Below the pieces are notes generated by a model that was given only the letters and a program-made list of their open reading frames with translations, was not told the DNA's origin and made no database searches. A DNA stretch of 64,000 nucleotides. Origin: Diploscapter coronatus. Lineage: Eukaryota; Nematoda; Chromadorea; Rhabditida; Rhabditidae. How positions within the stretch are numbered: the stretch's first letter is position 1; every line of letters begins with the position of its first letter. The stretch lies in the NCBI GenBank assembly GCA_964036155.1, contig OZ038422.1:44539201-44603200 (forward strand), written 5' to 3'. The translations under genes and the position numbers were made by a program. Shown here one piece after another: positions 27,301-39,600 of the stretch.

Positions 27301-27600
27301 GATTTTTTCGTATAATTTTCTCTAAATTAATATATTTTTGGTTCTCGTGAAGTTTTCCGATCATTTAGAGAAGAATCGCGATTCATGGGAACGGCTAAAG
27401 GAATAAGGAAGAGCTTGAATCCGTAAAGGTATTTACATTGGCAAATTAGAACTGTTTCAATGTTGCAAAAAGCGGAATAGTGTGGAAAATGAGCGTTTCT
27501 CTACTCTCTTCTAACTCTGCACTATTCCGTCATGCGTCACGTTGCGACATTTCCGAGTTGCCTGTACAATTCAATTCATTCGACTCGATTCTTGGAATAA
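15372..27600. other. Gene-poor 12-kb region upstream of the calcium channel
   Basis: No ORF here has a recognisable domain or a consistent splice structure. It contains a short hairpin near 15490-15520 (GCTCGGCT/AGCCGAGC) and a GT microsatellite (24059-24078). It also has a series of 200-450 bp purine- or pyrimidine-skewed, GC-richer islands: about 16080-16270, 17290-17540, 18680-18840, 19690-19890, 20280-20420, 20920-21380, 23380-23600, 24540-24860 and 26120-26400. Open frames at 22018-22245 and 22557-22977 are unrecognised. The region may hold regulatory sequence or distant 5' untranslated exons of the channel gene. Confidence 0.5.
24059..24078. repeat. (GT)n microsatellite
   Basis: About nine GT dinucleotides in a row, ending in GCG and followed by a T-rich run. 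Confidence 0.9.
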
Positions 27601-27614
27601 TTCCTTGTTTTCAG
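27601..27614 (+). promoter_or_regulatory. Probable SL trans-splice acceptor at the Cav3 start
   Basis: TTCCTTGTTTTCAG lies immediately before ATGCTGAAACAC. A strong polypyrimidine/CAG acceptor abutting the ATG is the usual layout of nematode spliced-leader addition sites. The frame is open upstream to another ATG (27489), so a cis-spliced or longer N terminus is not excluded. Confidence 0.55.
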
Positions 27615-30600
27615 ATGCTGAAACACCCGGTCTCCGAGCTACGCAGTTTCCAATCTCTGTCCAAATATGCAGGAGGACCCAGGTAGCTCCTCTACTTTGT
27701 ATAAAGAGGGAAAATAATGCTGCAGATCGGTTTTGGGTCGACGAACCTCGGCAATTCCGCCTTCGAGGCGACGCAGTTCCGTTGCCAAGAGAAGGGACGA
27801 ATTACTCGAGGTAATTTCCGAAGATTTTTTTCTTCAAATTGAAAACAAAGAAAACACATGAATTTATCAAATGAATATGAAAAGCTACACATTTGAATAG
27901 CACGATTTTTTGGAATTAGTACGATATTTTAGTGTAAAAAATCTTTCGTCTTGACTGGATGAAAGTAAAAATTTTGGAAAGAAAAAAAAAATGAAAAGAT
28001 CTCTGAATTTCAAAAAAAAATCAAAACTTTCGATTTTCAAAAACTAAGTAAATGTTTCATCCGTCCGCCTATTGATAAAAATTCCAATCATATAATTTTC
28101 TTTGTGCTCAAAAATACATTGTTAAAATCGACTGTTTATAAATAGACCGACATGCGTTCTGTCAATATCATTTCTGTCTTGCTTAGGTCAGTTCAACACG
28201 CTCTTTAGGTGTTTATTAATTCCCCCTCTCACAGCTCTCGAATTCCCTTTTTCATTGTCTGCGCAGTTTCAGTTTCGATTGTTTATAATGAGCCGTCCAT
28301 AAAGCATTATGCCAAGTTCGATGCAGAGATTTTTAGTCAAAAAGACGATTCTCAGGAAGGAAATAGAGAGGGAAAGGACGAGAGCAGAGAGAAGCAGAAA
28401 TGAGAGAAGAGACAAACTTCGAGAAGGAAAGAAGTAGAGAGGATTGAGGGAAACTGAATCGCCCCGGGCTGCAAAAACACTCAAAACATTTGTCTTTCCT
28501 TCCGATCGAAAGGCAAATTTTTGCCTAAGAATTGGGAACATCTCTACTGTCGAGTAAGCAACGCAGCTGCATCGATTATTCCCGAATAATTGCCATTTCT
28601 GATTTCTGTTCAGTTTTGATTAGTTTGAGCCATTTTTCCTTGGTTCTCCGAAATTTTCCTGGTTTTTTATTCCGAGCTGATCTGATTACGACTATTTCTT
28701 TTGTTCTGTATTCTAATAACGACTTCTCTCCATGAGTATCAGTTGAATTTAAAAAAAAAATTATTGCTTTTAAAATTTTTTAAAAATAAAGTTCTGATTC
28801 TTTCCTTTTCAGGCTGGCGGCTCTTCAGAAGGATCGAAAGAAGAAACACTGCATTTTCCGGAGACAGCGCGGGTAGGAATTCTTTTATTCAATTTGAAAT
28901 ATCTGAGTCAGAAGTCAGCGGAATTTTGTTCTTTTCGAAAAAAAACAATTGAAATTTCATTTTCATGCATCAACTAATCTGAATAACCGATTTTGAATCT
29001 TTTATTTCCAATCATTTTCATTTCAGGCGGGCGCCTCTTCCTCGGAGGTTTCGCCTGCGCGGCAGGTCGAATTCGCCGATGAAAATGAGCAAATCGAAGT
29101 GGAAGGCGAGGGGCAGCTTCCTTATGATGGGTTAGCGTCTTTAGAAAATATTTTGAAATTTTGATAATTTATCATTTTTTTATGAAAATAGTCTTCAAGA
29201 CAGTTATGCATAAAAATCGAATTCGAAAATTTTCAAATTAAAACCTTCTGCAGTTTGATTCAAAACAACAATTGGATAAAATTTCGATTCCAAGGTTTTT
29301 TTTTTTTTAACTTCAGGCAAATCGAATTTTTGAGAACTTTTCTTTATATTTTTTCAATAATTTCTTTCTCGAAATTAAATTTCTTTGAAAATTGCCTTCA
29401 TCCCGATGCATTTCATATGAAACGCGCATTTTGTGCCTGGGGGATGATTTTTCACGTTCGTTTTACCTATGAAAAAGCGAAAAAGAGAAGCAAGTCGATA
29501 CTCTGTGAAACTCGATCCGCTCGAAATAATATTTCATTTTTCATTCACAAATCTTCCCATTGATTTGACTAGACAGGAAGAAAAAATGAGAAAGAAAAAA
29601 AGGAATTGAATGGAATAATGAAAGTAATTATATAGACGATTTGTTACCAGAATTACTTGAAGATCCTATCATTTTCTATGCACTGATATATTGGACTATC
29701 TAATCTGAATTGTATTTGTATTTGCGCATTTTCAGATTCGCTGACCCAGTTCTGCATTGCTTCTACCAGTCCCGACCTCCTCGCTCGTGGGCTCTCAAAC
29801 TCGTCATGAGCCCTTGGTTCGACCGAATCACCATGGCTGTCATTCTCATCAATTGTATTACATTAGGTAAGCCATGAGTTTTACTTTGAAAAAGACGAGA
29901 AATGGAAAAGATTGCTGATCGCTATTGGGTTTTCGTTATAGTTGATTGAAAAGATGTCTTCCGATCTGACAAAAAATATTCGTTTCATATTCTTCATCTT
30001 ATGGATTATAGAATACCCTTTCCCGGTTTGCATCGATATCGTGCGCCGAATGAAAGTTCATTCTGGATATGCAGACATTAAAAATCTTGATACTAAACTT
30101 TCTTCTTTCAACGCGACTTTTATATCTTACCTTTCAATTGTTAGAAGCAGTGATATCGCACGTTTAAAATGAATCTCAATTTCCCACCAACTATTCGAAT
30201 TGTTCAGGTATGTATCGGCCATGCGACGACGGTCCGACCTGCTCGACCTATCGCTGTCACATTCTCGACATAGTCGACAACTGCATATTCGTTTATTTCA
30301 CATTAGAAATGGTAAGAAGATTTTGCTCTTCGCGACATTACATGATCTTTTGAGATGATAAAAGTGATCGCCCTTGGTTTGGTCGGGCCAACCGGCTACC
30401 TCGCAGATACCTGGAATCGACTCGATTTTTTCATTGTCATTGCCGGGTGAGAAATTTTTCCTTTCAAACAAAGGTTTGAAAATCTGTAAGACAAAATGGA
30501 ACAAAAATCAAATGGGATGATAACTGATGTGAGATTTTTGTTAATAACCGTGGCAATCTGATCCCATTTTCTCACCATGCTCACGAGGAATAAACACTAA

Positions 30601-33600
30601 TTCTTTTCTGACTTTTGATAAATCTAACAACAAACAAAAATAGTTTTTCTTACCATATCTTTTATGTTCAAAATGAAGACCTTTTGAGAATAGTCGAGGT
30701 GGTTCTAGCAGATGTGATGGGAGGGAGCATCAATCTGACAGCCATTCGAACTGTCCGAGTCCTCAGGCCGCTTAGAGCTGTCAATCGAATTCCTTCTATG
30801 CGAATTCTAGGTTAGTATCTTCTTACAGGCTTTCCTAACTTTTATTGGTTTTTCACGTTAGTAAGTATATTTCGCCATTTATTCTTTAGTTCATGGAAAG
30901 AAAATTATACTTACAGCTAATTTTCTAAATTTGATTTCTTTTTTCAGTAAACTTGCTCCTCGATACTCTTCCCATGTTGGGCAACGTTCTGCTTTTGTGT
31001 TTTTTCGTTTTTTTTATCTTCGGGATTGTAGGCGTCCAACTTTGGGCTGGTTTATTACGGTAATCTTTTTCCTAATTTCTAGCGACGAAAGAAGATTTTC
31101 AGTTCTCGTTGTATCATTAATTTGCCAACCCATATTCCCGAAAATCAGACAGCTTTGTTTAAAGATGTCAAATTGACACGGTAGTTCATTTTTGTTGAAG
31201 ATAAGATTAATCTTAATTTTGCAGATATTACATCCCTGAAGACACTTCGTTAGAATATATTTGTAGCCAAAACGATGCAAACGGGTTGCACAAGTGCGAC
31301 AATTTGCCGCCTTACACTCAAAACGGGATCAAGTAAGATTTAAAAAAAAAAATTCTTAGATTTAATTTTACTAGCGACGAGATTCCACTTTTTAGTGAGT
31401 TAATAAATTTGAAGAAATTGCTAATCAAAGATCTAAATATTATCGCAATTTGAATGACACGATTTCATAGGGTTTCAGATGAGAATATTATTCAAGTCAA
31501 CTTTATCTTTCAGCTTGAAACAACCCGTCTAAATCTTATGATATGTAAAAAAATCATTCAGATGCAATTTAACCTTGGATCAATTCGATCAAATCTCGAA
31601 TACCTCCTGCATTAACTGGAACATTTACTACAACTTATGCCAAGTAAGAAATTGTCTATCTTTGTCAAATCCGAAATTTCCTAATACAGGTAGAAGAACG
31701 AAATCCTTTCCAAGGTTCTGTCTCCTTCGACAACATTGGATTCGCATGGATTTCGATATTTCTGGTGTGGAATTTTTCACATGCTATTTTGAATTTCATT
31801 TTCTTCAGGTGATTTCTCTCGAAGGCTGGACCGATATTATGTATTACGTTCAAGACGCGCATTCCTTCTGGAATTGGATCTATTTCGTCCTGCTCATTGT
31901 GGTATGTGGCATATTTTATCTTTGAAGAATTTGGATTTATTTTGGTTTTGAACAAGTCTGGAAAAAAGTTTAGGTTGCATATATTTCTAGCTTTAGTTCT
32001 TTCTTATCAGTCAATGGTTATTTTGCATAATTTCAGATCGGTGCATTTTTCATGATCAATCTGTGCCTTGTCGTCATAGCCACTCAATTCGCTGAAACAA
32101 AACGGAGGGAAACAGAACGGATGTTGGAAGAGAGGAAACGAATGGCCAGACAAGATTCCATTTGTAAGCTGTTCACTTTTTCTCTCGATCCTTTTACTTG
32201 TACGCTATCTTTGTCAAAAAAATATTTTTAGGGAATTTATTTTTTCGAAAACAAAAATAAAAATACTAAAATAATCAAGGGTGACACTTTTGAAAACAAT
32301 GTTGACTAAATTTTTATTAAAATATTTTTTTTTAAATTCTACCTTTCATAAATATTCCACTTTACAGGTACTGGATCCGAACAAGCCTTGGACTCCTCTA
32401 AAGTAGAAGGCGGTTCAGTCTATGCTGCCATCGTCCGAATGATTTCCTATACTTTCCGAAGGGCAAAAAGGCAGGCTCGAAGGGTGAACTTCAATTCCTT
32501 TGATATCTTTCTTCTAATTCTCCGATTCAGAGATACAAGACATACATGGATGCGAGGAAGGAGCAGAGACAGAATGCAGAAATTTATCGAAGGAAATCGA
32601 AACTCGATGAAATGGCAACGCTGTCCAGGATAGAGGAGAGAATGGAAGAGGAAGAAGGTGAGTTAATGATGACGAAGAAACTAAAGGATAAAAATACTAC
32701 GAGAAATTAGTTTGATTATTTGCTAGATTTTTTGCTCTATTTTACTGGAAAATAGAATTTTCCAGATGACGAAAAGCCAAACAGCAACGCAGGGAATCAG
32801 CAAAATGCCATAGTTCTTGCCAAAAAGATCGGAAATGGCAGTGTTAGAGAATACGACAATGACGAAACAGCAACTGATGACGATATCAATGAATCGGAGT
32901 TTAGCAGCGATGAGCAGGAAGAGGTAGTATTTTACTTTCGACTTATGGTTTTGTTGCTTTCGAGCGAATTAGCTCTTTCCATTAAGAAGTCTACACTTTT
33001 CATTCGTTGCATTCCAGGAAAAGCCCCGATCTTCGTCCAAATGGCAGTGGTTTCGTTTTCATGTCAAGCGTTTTGTGGACAGCGATCACTTCAGTCGAAG
33101 CATTCTCGTTGCCATTCTCGTTAACACCCTCTCTATGGGAGTTGAGCATCACCAACAGGTTCAATTTTCCTCTTCGAGTTTTTGAATTTCCCTTCATGAT
33201 TGATTGATCAGCACTATCCGAAATGCCTCCATTTGACTCAGCTGCTTGAAAATTTAATTATCCCTCCGAAGATCGTGAAAATAGTTTAACTTCGATTTGA
33301 ATTCTAATTTTTCAAATTGAAGTTCCTCCGAATAGTCCTGAAATTGCTCAAAGCGATTTCCTAGCGTTTCTAAATTCATTTCACTTATTCCAGCCAGAGA
33401 TCTTCACGACGATCCTGGAATATTCGAATCTGTTCTTCACGGGCCTGTTCGCCTTCGAGATGCTCCTCAAAGTGATCGCCTATGGTCTGTTCGGCTACTT
33501 GGCTGACGGGTTCAATCTCTTCGATGGGGGAATCGTTGCTCTGAGGTTTGAATCTAAACGTTCCTCTAAAATGAATTGCCATTTTCAGTGTGCTCGAGTT

Positions 33601-36600
33601 ATTTCAAGACGGCAAGGGCGGTCTGTCAGTTCTGCGAACATTTCGACTCTTAAGAATTCTCAAACTAGTCCGATTTATGCCTGCTTTACGGTGAGCAAAA
33701 TGTATTTTCATAATTTTATCGATGATTTGAACTTTGCGTTTCAATTTCATTTTCTTCCTGATTTTTTAAACCAAAAATCGATTCTTTTGCTCAAAATATA
33801 GCTAAACAAGCCTATTTTCGATACCAACTCGTTGTGATGCTTCACACAATGGACAACGTGACCGTCTTCTTCGGTCTGCTGCTTCTATTCATTTTCATCT
33901 TCAGGTACATTTCATTTCTTTTACAAATTTAAATAGTTCGGCATCGTTTTTCCCTATCCTGCTAATCACATTTGCACATCTGTATCGAATTTCGAAGCAC
34001 AAACTAATGTAAAAAGTATCATTTTATAGAATTTAAGCTTTTCTAAATTTAACGAAGCGAATGTAGAATCTTGTTATGGAAATTTTCGAAAAATAACAAA
34101 GCATTAACGACGATTTCAGCATCCTCGGAATGTCACTTTTCGGGTGCAAATTCTGCAAAATCGAAGAGCGATTTTCTGGGGGTATCTTGAAGAAATGCGA
34201 GCGGAAGAATTTCGACACTCTGCTCTGGGCGCTCATCACTGTCTTCCAGGTAAATCCCTTTAAAAATGATTCAAAATTGAAAGATTTGGGATTGGAGTGC
34301 TTCTTTCTTTCTTATATTTATAGTGTGGCATGGATTGAATCATTTTGTCGTGAGTTAGCGGGTTATTTGTGGTTGAGCATGATTTTTTTTTTAAAATTTA
34401 TTTATACTTCGTGAAATTGTGGGAAATATTTTTCTCAATTATAATCAATCTTCTCCAAATCTACATGAGTTGAAATCATTTTTCCAAAAAATTATGTACA
34501 GAATTACAAAGATCGTAGTAATTATGTTGTGATCGGTTATCGTTTATGTTGTCGTTTCAGTGTATTTGGGATGATTTTGTTCGGCCGGAAGTTCTGCAAT
34601 CACAAGGAGACAGGCGAGCAATGTAACTGTCTGCAGATCGAGAGGGGAGAGTGCATTTGCGACAGGATGAATTACGACACCTTCATGCACGCCACACTTA
34701 CGGTATTCCAGGTAACTTGAAAAATGCTTTTTAGCTTCATGTGAAGTGACAGACTCAGTTATTTTGTGGTTTTATTGATAGAGACCAGTCCCCAGGTGTT
34801 GTAACGAAGTAGTAGGCTCATTTATCATTAGCTTCTTGAAAAGTTTAGTTCAAATTGCTTGATTAGTAAAGTGGATAAGGTTCAACAGGTAATGACGGAA
34901 TAATATCATGTTGAACGATAATTTCTATCACAAGAAGTGACAAAAATTGTCACCCAACTCAGTATTCTGAAGGAATTTATATTCTGCAAGTTAAGATTTT
35001 GACCCAAGAGGACTGGAACATGGTGCTGTTCAACGGCATGTCTCAAACCAACCCCTGGGCTGCCCTGTACTTCGTGGCCCTTATGACATTCGGCAATTAC
35101 GTTCTCTTCAACCTGCTCGTTGCCATTTTGGTCGAAGGATTTCAAGAATCAAAGGAAGAGGAGAAGAGACAACAGGTCTAGAAATATTCGATTGAGTTTT
35201 TCCAATTAAAACGAAGCTGATCTTCATTGAGAAATCGGCACTTTTATTTGGAATGTAGAACTTCTTATCTAATAATAACGAAAAACCATTTTAAATAATT
35301 TCGTGGTTCAGGAAGAAGAAGCTCGCAAACATGCATTGGAAGAAGAAGAGCAAAGAAAGGCAGAATTGGAAGCTCTCCTCGCAAAATCAACCTCGCCCGG
35401 CTTCATAAACGGAGCTGCAAACGGGGCCTGTATTTGCTTCGATCGAAGGCACACCCCCCTGCATTTGGCCATTTCTGCTGTATCTGAGCCTGATCCATTT
35501 GCCAGAAACGCCAACAACAGACATCGTTCCAATGAAGAGGTCGCATTTTTTGTTAATGCCATCCTAGTAGATAATTACAATCTTTCTTTCGAGCATTTTC
35601 AACCAACACGAAAATTCGATCATCATTCTTCTCTTTATTCTTCACGGCTATGAAAGATTGCTCACAACTAAATCTCCCAAATATTGAATTTAGAAGTGAT
35701 CACCTGAACTTCTTGTAAAATTGTGTAACAAAATTCGCTTAATTTACTCTGGCTTTCCTTGAAACTTCCGTTTTTTCGAGTTTCACTGCGCTCTCTCAAC
35801 CAAAGTGATCTCTCGTTTATCGTCCAGGAATGGGCGAAAATTTAGCTCTATCCACTACACCACGCTACCATGAGAGGTGACTTGCTCCCTGATAGCTACA
35901 GGGCGATCCACGATAATTTTGCAACTTATTTTCACTCTTAAAATTTTCATGAAAATGTATGGATATATTCATTTTCCTTCTACAGTATGTCTAGAGCATA
36001 TTGTAGCCCTAAATAGATAAAAATCGTACATTTTCGTGAATGGCCTCTCCGATCTAAATAAGATCCCATTGACTGTTTTTAAAAATAATTATTAGGGAAA
36101 ATTTAAGAACGAAAATAACTTGTAAAATTATCGTAGATCACCCTGTATATGTTTGATCAGCGTGATGCTGCTAGAGAACATGAGAAATGAAGAGATTTTG
36201 AGAGGCTCGAAAAAAACCGGAGTTTCTGGGAAGGCTTTTAGGGTACCTCAAAGTTATTTTTCAGCGTCAAATAAACTCTGATGATGGAGTCCTAGCTCTT
36301 ATTCCCTCCTCTCCCACTTCGATTCCCCTCAAGAACTCACCTCTCTCTGAACGATCTCTACCTATGAGCCCTATTCTCAAAGGGGCTGATAAGTAAGGAA
36401 ATTGGATGCAGAGCGATTTGTAGCAAAGTTCAAAATAATAAAAAGTCAAGTAAAATCTCCAAAATATTTGCTTTAAATCTAGTCATTCTGTTACAAATCA
36501 CTTAATACCCAAGAATTGATCGTTTTTTTCGAATATGAATCTATTTTGCAGATTGCACCGACATACCTCACTGACACTGCCAACCCAGAATGGTTCAGTC

Positions 36601-39600
36601 GGAAGAAAGCCTCGCGAACGAACTCATTCCTGGAGTGGAGTTGGGCATATTTTCAATGAGAATTGTCCCATTCACAACAAACGAACACTCATCGAAATCT
36701 ATGCCAGAGAGCAATTAGCTAAGGTTGGGTTTTATAAATTTCCGGAAAGAAATGCGCCAAGTTTGATACCATTCGAACCTTTATCGGGTTTCATGATTTT
36801 TTTTCTAAAATATGCTGAGAGAGATATATTTCCTTTCAAATGAATTGCGTATGAACTCTCGCTTTTCAGCATCCCTTTATTCATTCTCAAAATAGCTATT
36901 TCATGAATTTCCCGAATTTTTAATGATTTGAGGCTGGAGAAGAATTGAAACAAGCGTTGGCGGAAGAAGAAAGAAAAAAGGAGCTGAAGCAAAATACTTT
37001 GTGCAGAAAGCTCCTGAGGAAGACTTGTCTGTACAGACGATCCGAGTATTCTCTGTTCATCTTCAGTCCGAAGAATCCACTTCGACTCAAGTAAATGATT
37101 TTCAGAGATTTGAAACATCACGAAGTCAAGCTTCTTACCACATTTCAATTTATTCCATCATTTTCTTTTTCTTGTATTCAGATAGATGGATTTAGAATTT
37201 GAACTTTAAAATTCTCAATCCTAATTGTGAATCCTTTATAGCTCTGAGCTCTAAATTACGAACACACCTATCCAGAAGAGTTCGAAAGATTTACAAATCT
37301 TCATTTTTTATCAATGATGAAAGAATTACAGATTCATAACATTGACTCGAAAGAAATGGTTCGACTACACCATTCTATTGTTCATCGGCATAAATTGCGT
37401 GACCCTCGCAATGGAACGACCCTCTATTCCTCCTTATTCCATTGAAAGAAAATTCCTCGACATTTCAGGATACATTTTCACTATCATTTTCACTGTTGAA
37501 ATGCTGATGAAGGTAGATTTTTGACAATATTAGCCAAATATCACCTTTTTTCTTAAAAAAAATTACTTACCACACCAATTTTTTCCATTTTATGAAATTC
37601 CGTCATAGCTTTTAATTTTCATACTTGCAGGTAATAGCAAATGGGTGTGTATTCGGAGACGGTGCCTATTTCAAAGACGGCTGGAATGTGTTGGATGGAA
37701 TTCTCGTCATCATTTCCCTGATCAATGTTGGATTCGAAATCTTCGTAACTGGAGGTATAATTCAGTTTTGACTAAACTACTTCTCTCCGAATTTTTTAAA
37801 TATCGGATTTTTATTGTTTATTGCTGATTCAGACAAACCAATGCTCAAATTTCAATTCAATTTTCTCTAGGATATTCTTTACCTCATCACTTCATTTTTC
37901 CATGCAAATTTTCCAGATTCCCCAAAAATCTTTGGTGTGATTCGAGTTCTTCGACTTTTGAGAGCCCTGCGCCCTTTGCGAGTCATCAATCGAGCTCCTG
38001 GCGTCAAACTCGTCGTCATGACTCTCATTTCAAGGTTAGAGTGATTTTTTGGCGAAATTTCAGTTTAATTCTTCAGCCTGAAACCTATCGGCAACATCGT
38101 CCTGATTTGCTGCACGTTCTTTGTCATTTTCGGAATCCTAGGAGTTCAACTATTCAAGGTTCGTCTTTTATAACAAAATATCTATATCTATTTGCAATTC
38201 TTATAATTTCTATACTTCATCAAACAAACCTTCTGAATTTTTATAGAGCCGGATTTGGCAAAAAAAATGTGTTAAAACAAGTTTCATTGCATTCCCTTCT
38301 GAAATTTTATTAAAAAATTCTTCAAACTTCATTTTTCCCATTTTCAGGGAATGATGTACCACTGCACAGGCCCTGACATTGCAAATGTGACGACGAAGGA
38401 TGAATGTCTGCAGGACTCGAGGAACAAATGGGTCAACCATCGATACAATTTTGATAACTTGGGACAGGTAAAGAATACACATTCTACTATCTTCAAAAAA
38501 CGGAGCATTCCAGGCACTAATGTCGTTGTTCGTGCTTAGCAGTAAGGACGGATGGGTCTCGATCATGTATCAGGGAATCGATGCTGTAGGGGTCGATATT
38601 CAGGTAGAAAATTCAGTTTTTTTTTTATTTATTATCTCCAAATTTGGTATTTGCAAAACTTTTTCATTACAATTGAACGATAATAATCCATAAATGAAGA
38701 GCTTGTATAGAAAATAAGCAAATATTTCACTTTTTTCTTCTGTATATCAAATGGTTATTATTGACCTTTTTAATTTGTTCTCCAAGAACTCCAATTTCTA
38801 GCCAATCGAGAACTACAACGAGTGGCGAATGATCTATTTCATCTCGTTCCTGCTGCTTGTGGGCTTCTTCGTGCTGAATATGTTCGTTGGTAAGTATAAA
38901 TACACCATAATGTGTATATATAAGAAACAGAAGCGTGCATAGAAGTTAAAGTTTATATTGACTAAAGTCTTACTTAGAACGTGTTATTGAATGGCTACGA
39001 TAAATATGGGAATAAGAATAGGAGCATAGGTTTGGATTATGACTGAGACATAGTCGGGATCTAGAGGGCTCTTATGGGTCCTCTGGGTGTCTTCTGGTTA
39101 GAGAATAGTAAAGGGTTTATAGAATGGTGAATGGTGGATTGTATCAGATTGGGGAGTCGGTGATAGACTATGTATATGAAGATAATCTATAGAGATGATG
39201 AGCATGAATGTTGTTAGTGATTCAGAAGCTAATTGAGGAGCGAATAAGGAAGGGAATGCGTGGGAAAAAAGAAAATTATACGTGACTCTGACAGAGGGTT
39301 CTAGAAAGTGAGTAATAAGGAATTAAGGGAAATTGATGAAATATGAATAAAGGGGACAATCTACATCTATCTTACAGGTGTCGTCGTCGAGAATTTTCAC
39401 AAATGCAAGGAGGCTCTCGAGAAGGTTGGACTCAATTTTACCTAAGAAATATTAAAATATACCATCAAAAGATTCAAAACCTGAAAAACGAGGATTGCAA
39501 TCATGCTCTGAATAACGAAATTTAAACAAACCATTTTGCCATATTGTATTACGTCATTTACAGTTCTTTTCGAGTGTTCATATTTTTCAACAATATCGAA

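Noticed and set aside
27489..27614. Upstream in-frame ATG extending the Cav3 N terminus by 42 residues
   Set aside because: A strong TTTTCAG acceptor lies exactly at the next ATG. The longer start is kept only as an alternative.
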